Shown here in pieces: positions 63,676-64,000 of a stretch of 64,000 nucleotides of DNA. The notes beneath the pieces are model-generated. The model was given only the letters and a program-made list of their open reading frames with translations. It ran no database searches and was not told where the DNA came from. The first letter of the stretch is position 1, and the number at the start of each line of letters is the position of its first letter. This DNA comes from Tritonibacter horizontis (lineage in GTDB: Bacteria > Pseudomonadota > Alphaproteobacteria > Rhodobacterales > Rhodobacteraceae). The position numbers were made by a program, and so were the translations under genes. The stretch spans positions 62,001 through 126,000 of the forward strand of contig NZ_LPUY01000008.1 in assembly GCF_001518015.1 (NCBI RefSeq), given 5' to 3'.

Positions 63676-64000
63676 GCCGGGTGACTCGCTTTGCAGCCCG
63701 TGACCCCGGAGCGATGGCGCGCATATCCGGGTTCATGGCCCACCTGCGCAACAACGGGTTGCAACTTGGCGTTTGCGAAACCAACCTCGCGATGGAAGCG
63801 CTTTGTGCCGTCGAGGCTGTAGAAGCCCAACACGCGCGCCTTGCCTGGCGGGCGATCTGTACAGGCTGCAAAGACGAGGCAGATCGCTTTGATGATCTGT
63901 TCGACAGCTACTGGCTCGACGCAGGCCGTGTGAAACAAAAGATCGTACCGACACCGCCCACAAGCGATGACAGCGGTGTGCAGTCATCGCGAGACGCCCA
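63672..64000 (+). CDS. coxE: CoxE, VWA-containing maturation protein (partial, cut by window end)
   Basis: The first 109 codons of a gene that runs past the window. The start MSRVTRFAARDPGAMARISG, then MAHLRNNGLQLGVCETNLAMEAL and WRAICTGCKDEADRFDDLFDSYWL, matches the N-terminus of CoxE-like VWA proteins, which act with the CoxD ATPase in cofactor assembly. The VWA domain itself would lie beyond the edge. The ATG overlaps the coxD stop. Confidence 0.88.
   Translation, partial: MSRVTRFAARDPGAMARISGFMAHLRNNGLQLGVCETNLAMEALCAVEAVEAQHARLAWRAICTGCKDEADRFDDLFDSYWLDAGRVKQKIVPTPPTSDDSGVQSSRDA

Noticed and set aside
1-64000. tRNA, rRNA, CRISPR, insertion sequences, prophage or gene transfer agent genes
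   Set aside because: I looked for cloverleaf ends, repeat-spacer units, transposase, integrase and capsid signatures and found none.

Overview
This window is a stretch of a Rhodobacterales (Roseobacter-group type) alphaproteobacterial chromosome, and it very probably includes the replication origin. The assignment rests on protein content and gene order: a RegB/SenC/RegA redox regulatory cluster near ahcY, a kinase-less DivL-like PAS protein next to tsaE, the alphaproteobacterial AddAB type, HemJ, the ParABS locus beside mnmE-mnmG-rsmG, and a form I aerobic CO dehydrogenase cluster. About 60 protein genes cover nearly all of the DNA. I see no rRNA, tRNA, insertion sequence, prophage or CRISPR array.

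Layout. 0-5.3 kb: DUF2853 gene, ahcY, an HD hydrolase, a GT61 glycosyltransferase, regA and senC. 5.4-8.4 kb: regB (divergent from senC) and a divL-like PAS gene preceded by an exact CtrA-type site. 8.4-17.3 kb: a tightly overlapping operon tsaE-amgK-murU-addB-addA, followed by trxA (cell-wall sugar recycling, tRNA modification and double-strand-break repair). 17.4-20.9 kb: a DUF1127 gene, then hslV, a membrane protein and hslU. 20.9-27.2 kb: smr-mltA-Tim44 (minus), fxsA and secB (plus), dnaQ-coaE-aroE-maf (minus).

27.19-27.60 kb is a gene-free tract with one perfect and several near-consensus DnaA boxes, a 13-bp perfect inverted repeat, two GANTC sites and an AT-rich block; I read it as oriC. 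Genes on both sides point away from it. To the right come hemJ, rho, mnmE, mnmG, rsmG, parA and parB, with two perfect 16-bp parS sites embedded in mnmG and rsmG. 35-42.4 kb: a DUF454 gene, hemW, rdgB and rph (minus), hrcA-grpE (plus), mutS (minus).

42.4-57.5 kb: an isolated divergent flagellin-like gene, maeB, a PfkB kinase, a sulfotransferase-like gene, SCP2, DUF1036 and DUF1810 genes, argG, a membrane protein, ilvA, a divergent Hpt / receiver-PP2C phosphatase pair, two NUDIX hydrolases, hslO (Hsp33) and a CCA-adding enzyme. 57.7 kb to the end: the CO oxidation cluster coxC-coxM-coxS-coxL-coxD-coxE, with coxE cut by the window edge. A 17-bp direct repeat at 21-bp offset between coxC and coxM is a good candidate target for the LytTR domain of CoxC.

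The most informative non-coding signals are oriC, the parS pair, the CtrA box before divL, the dyads between senC/regB and between the Tim44-like gene and fxsA, the coxM direct repeat, and the perfect hairpin between coxL and coxD. All assignments come from reading sequence and family knowledge; no database search was run.
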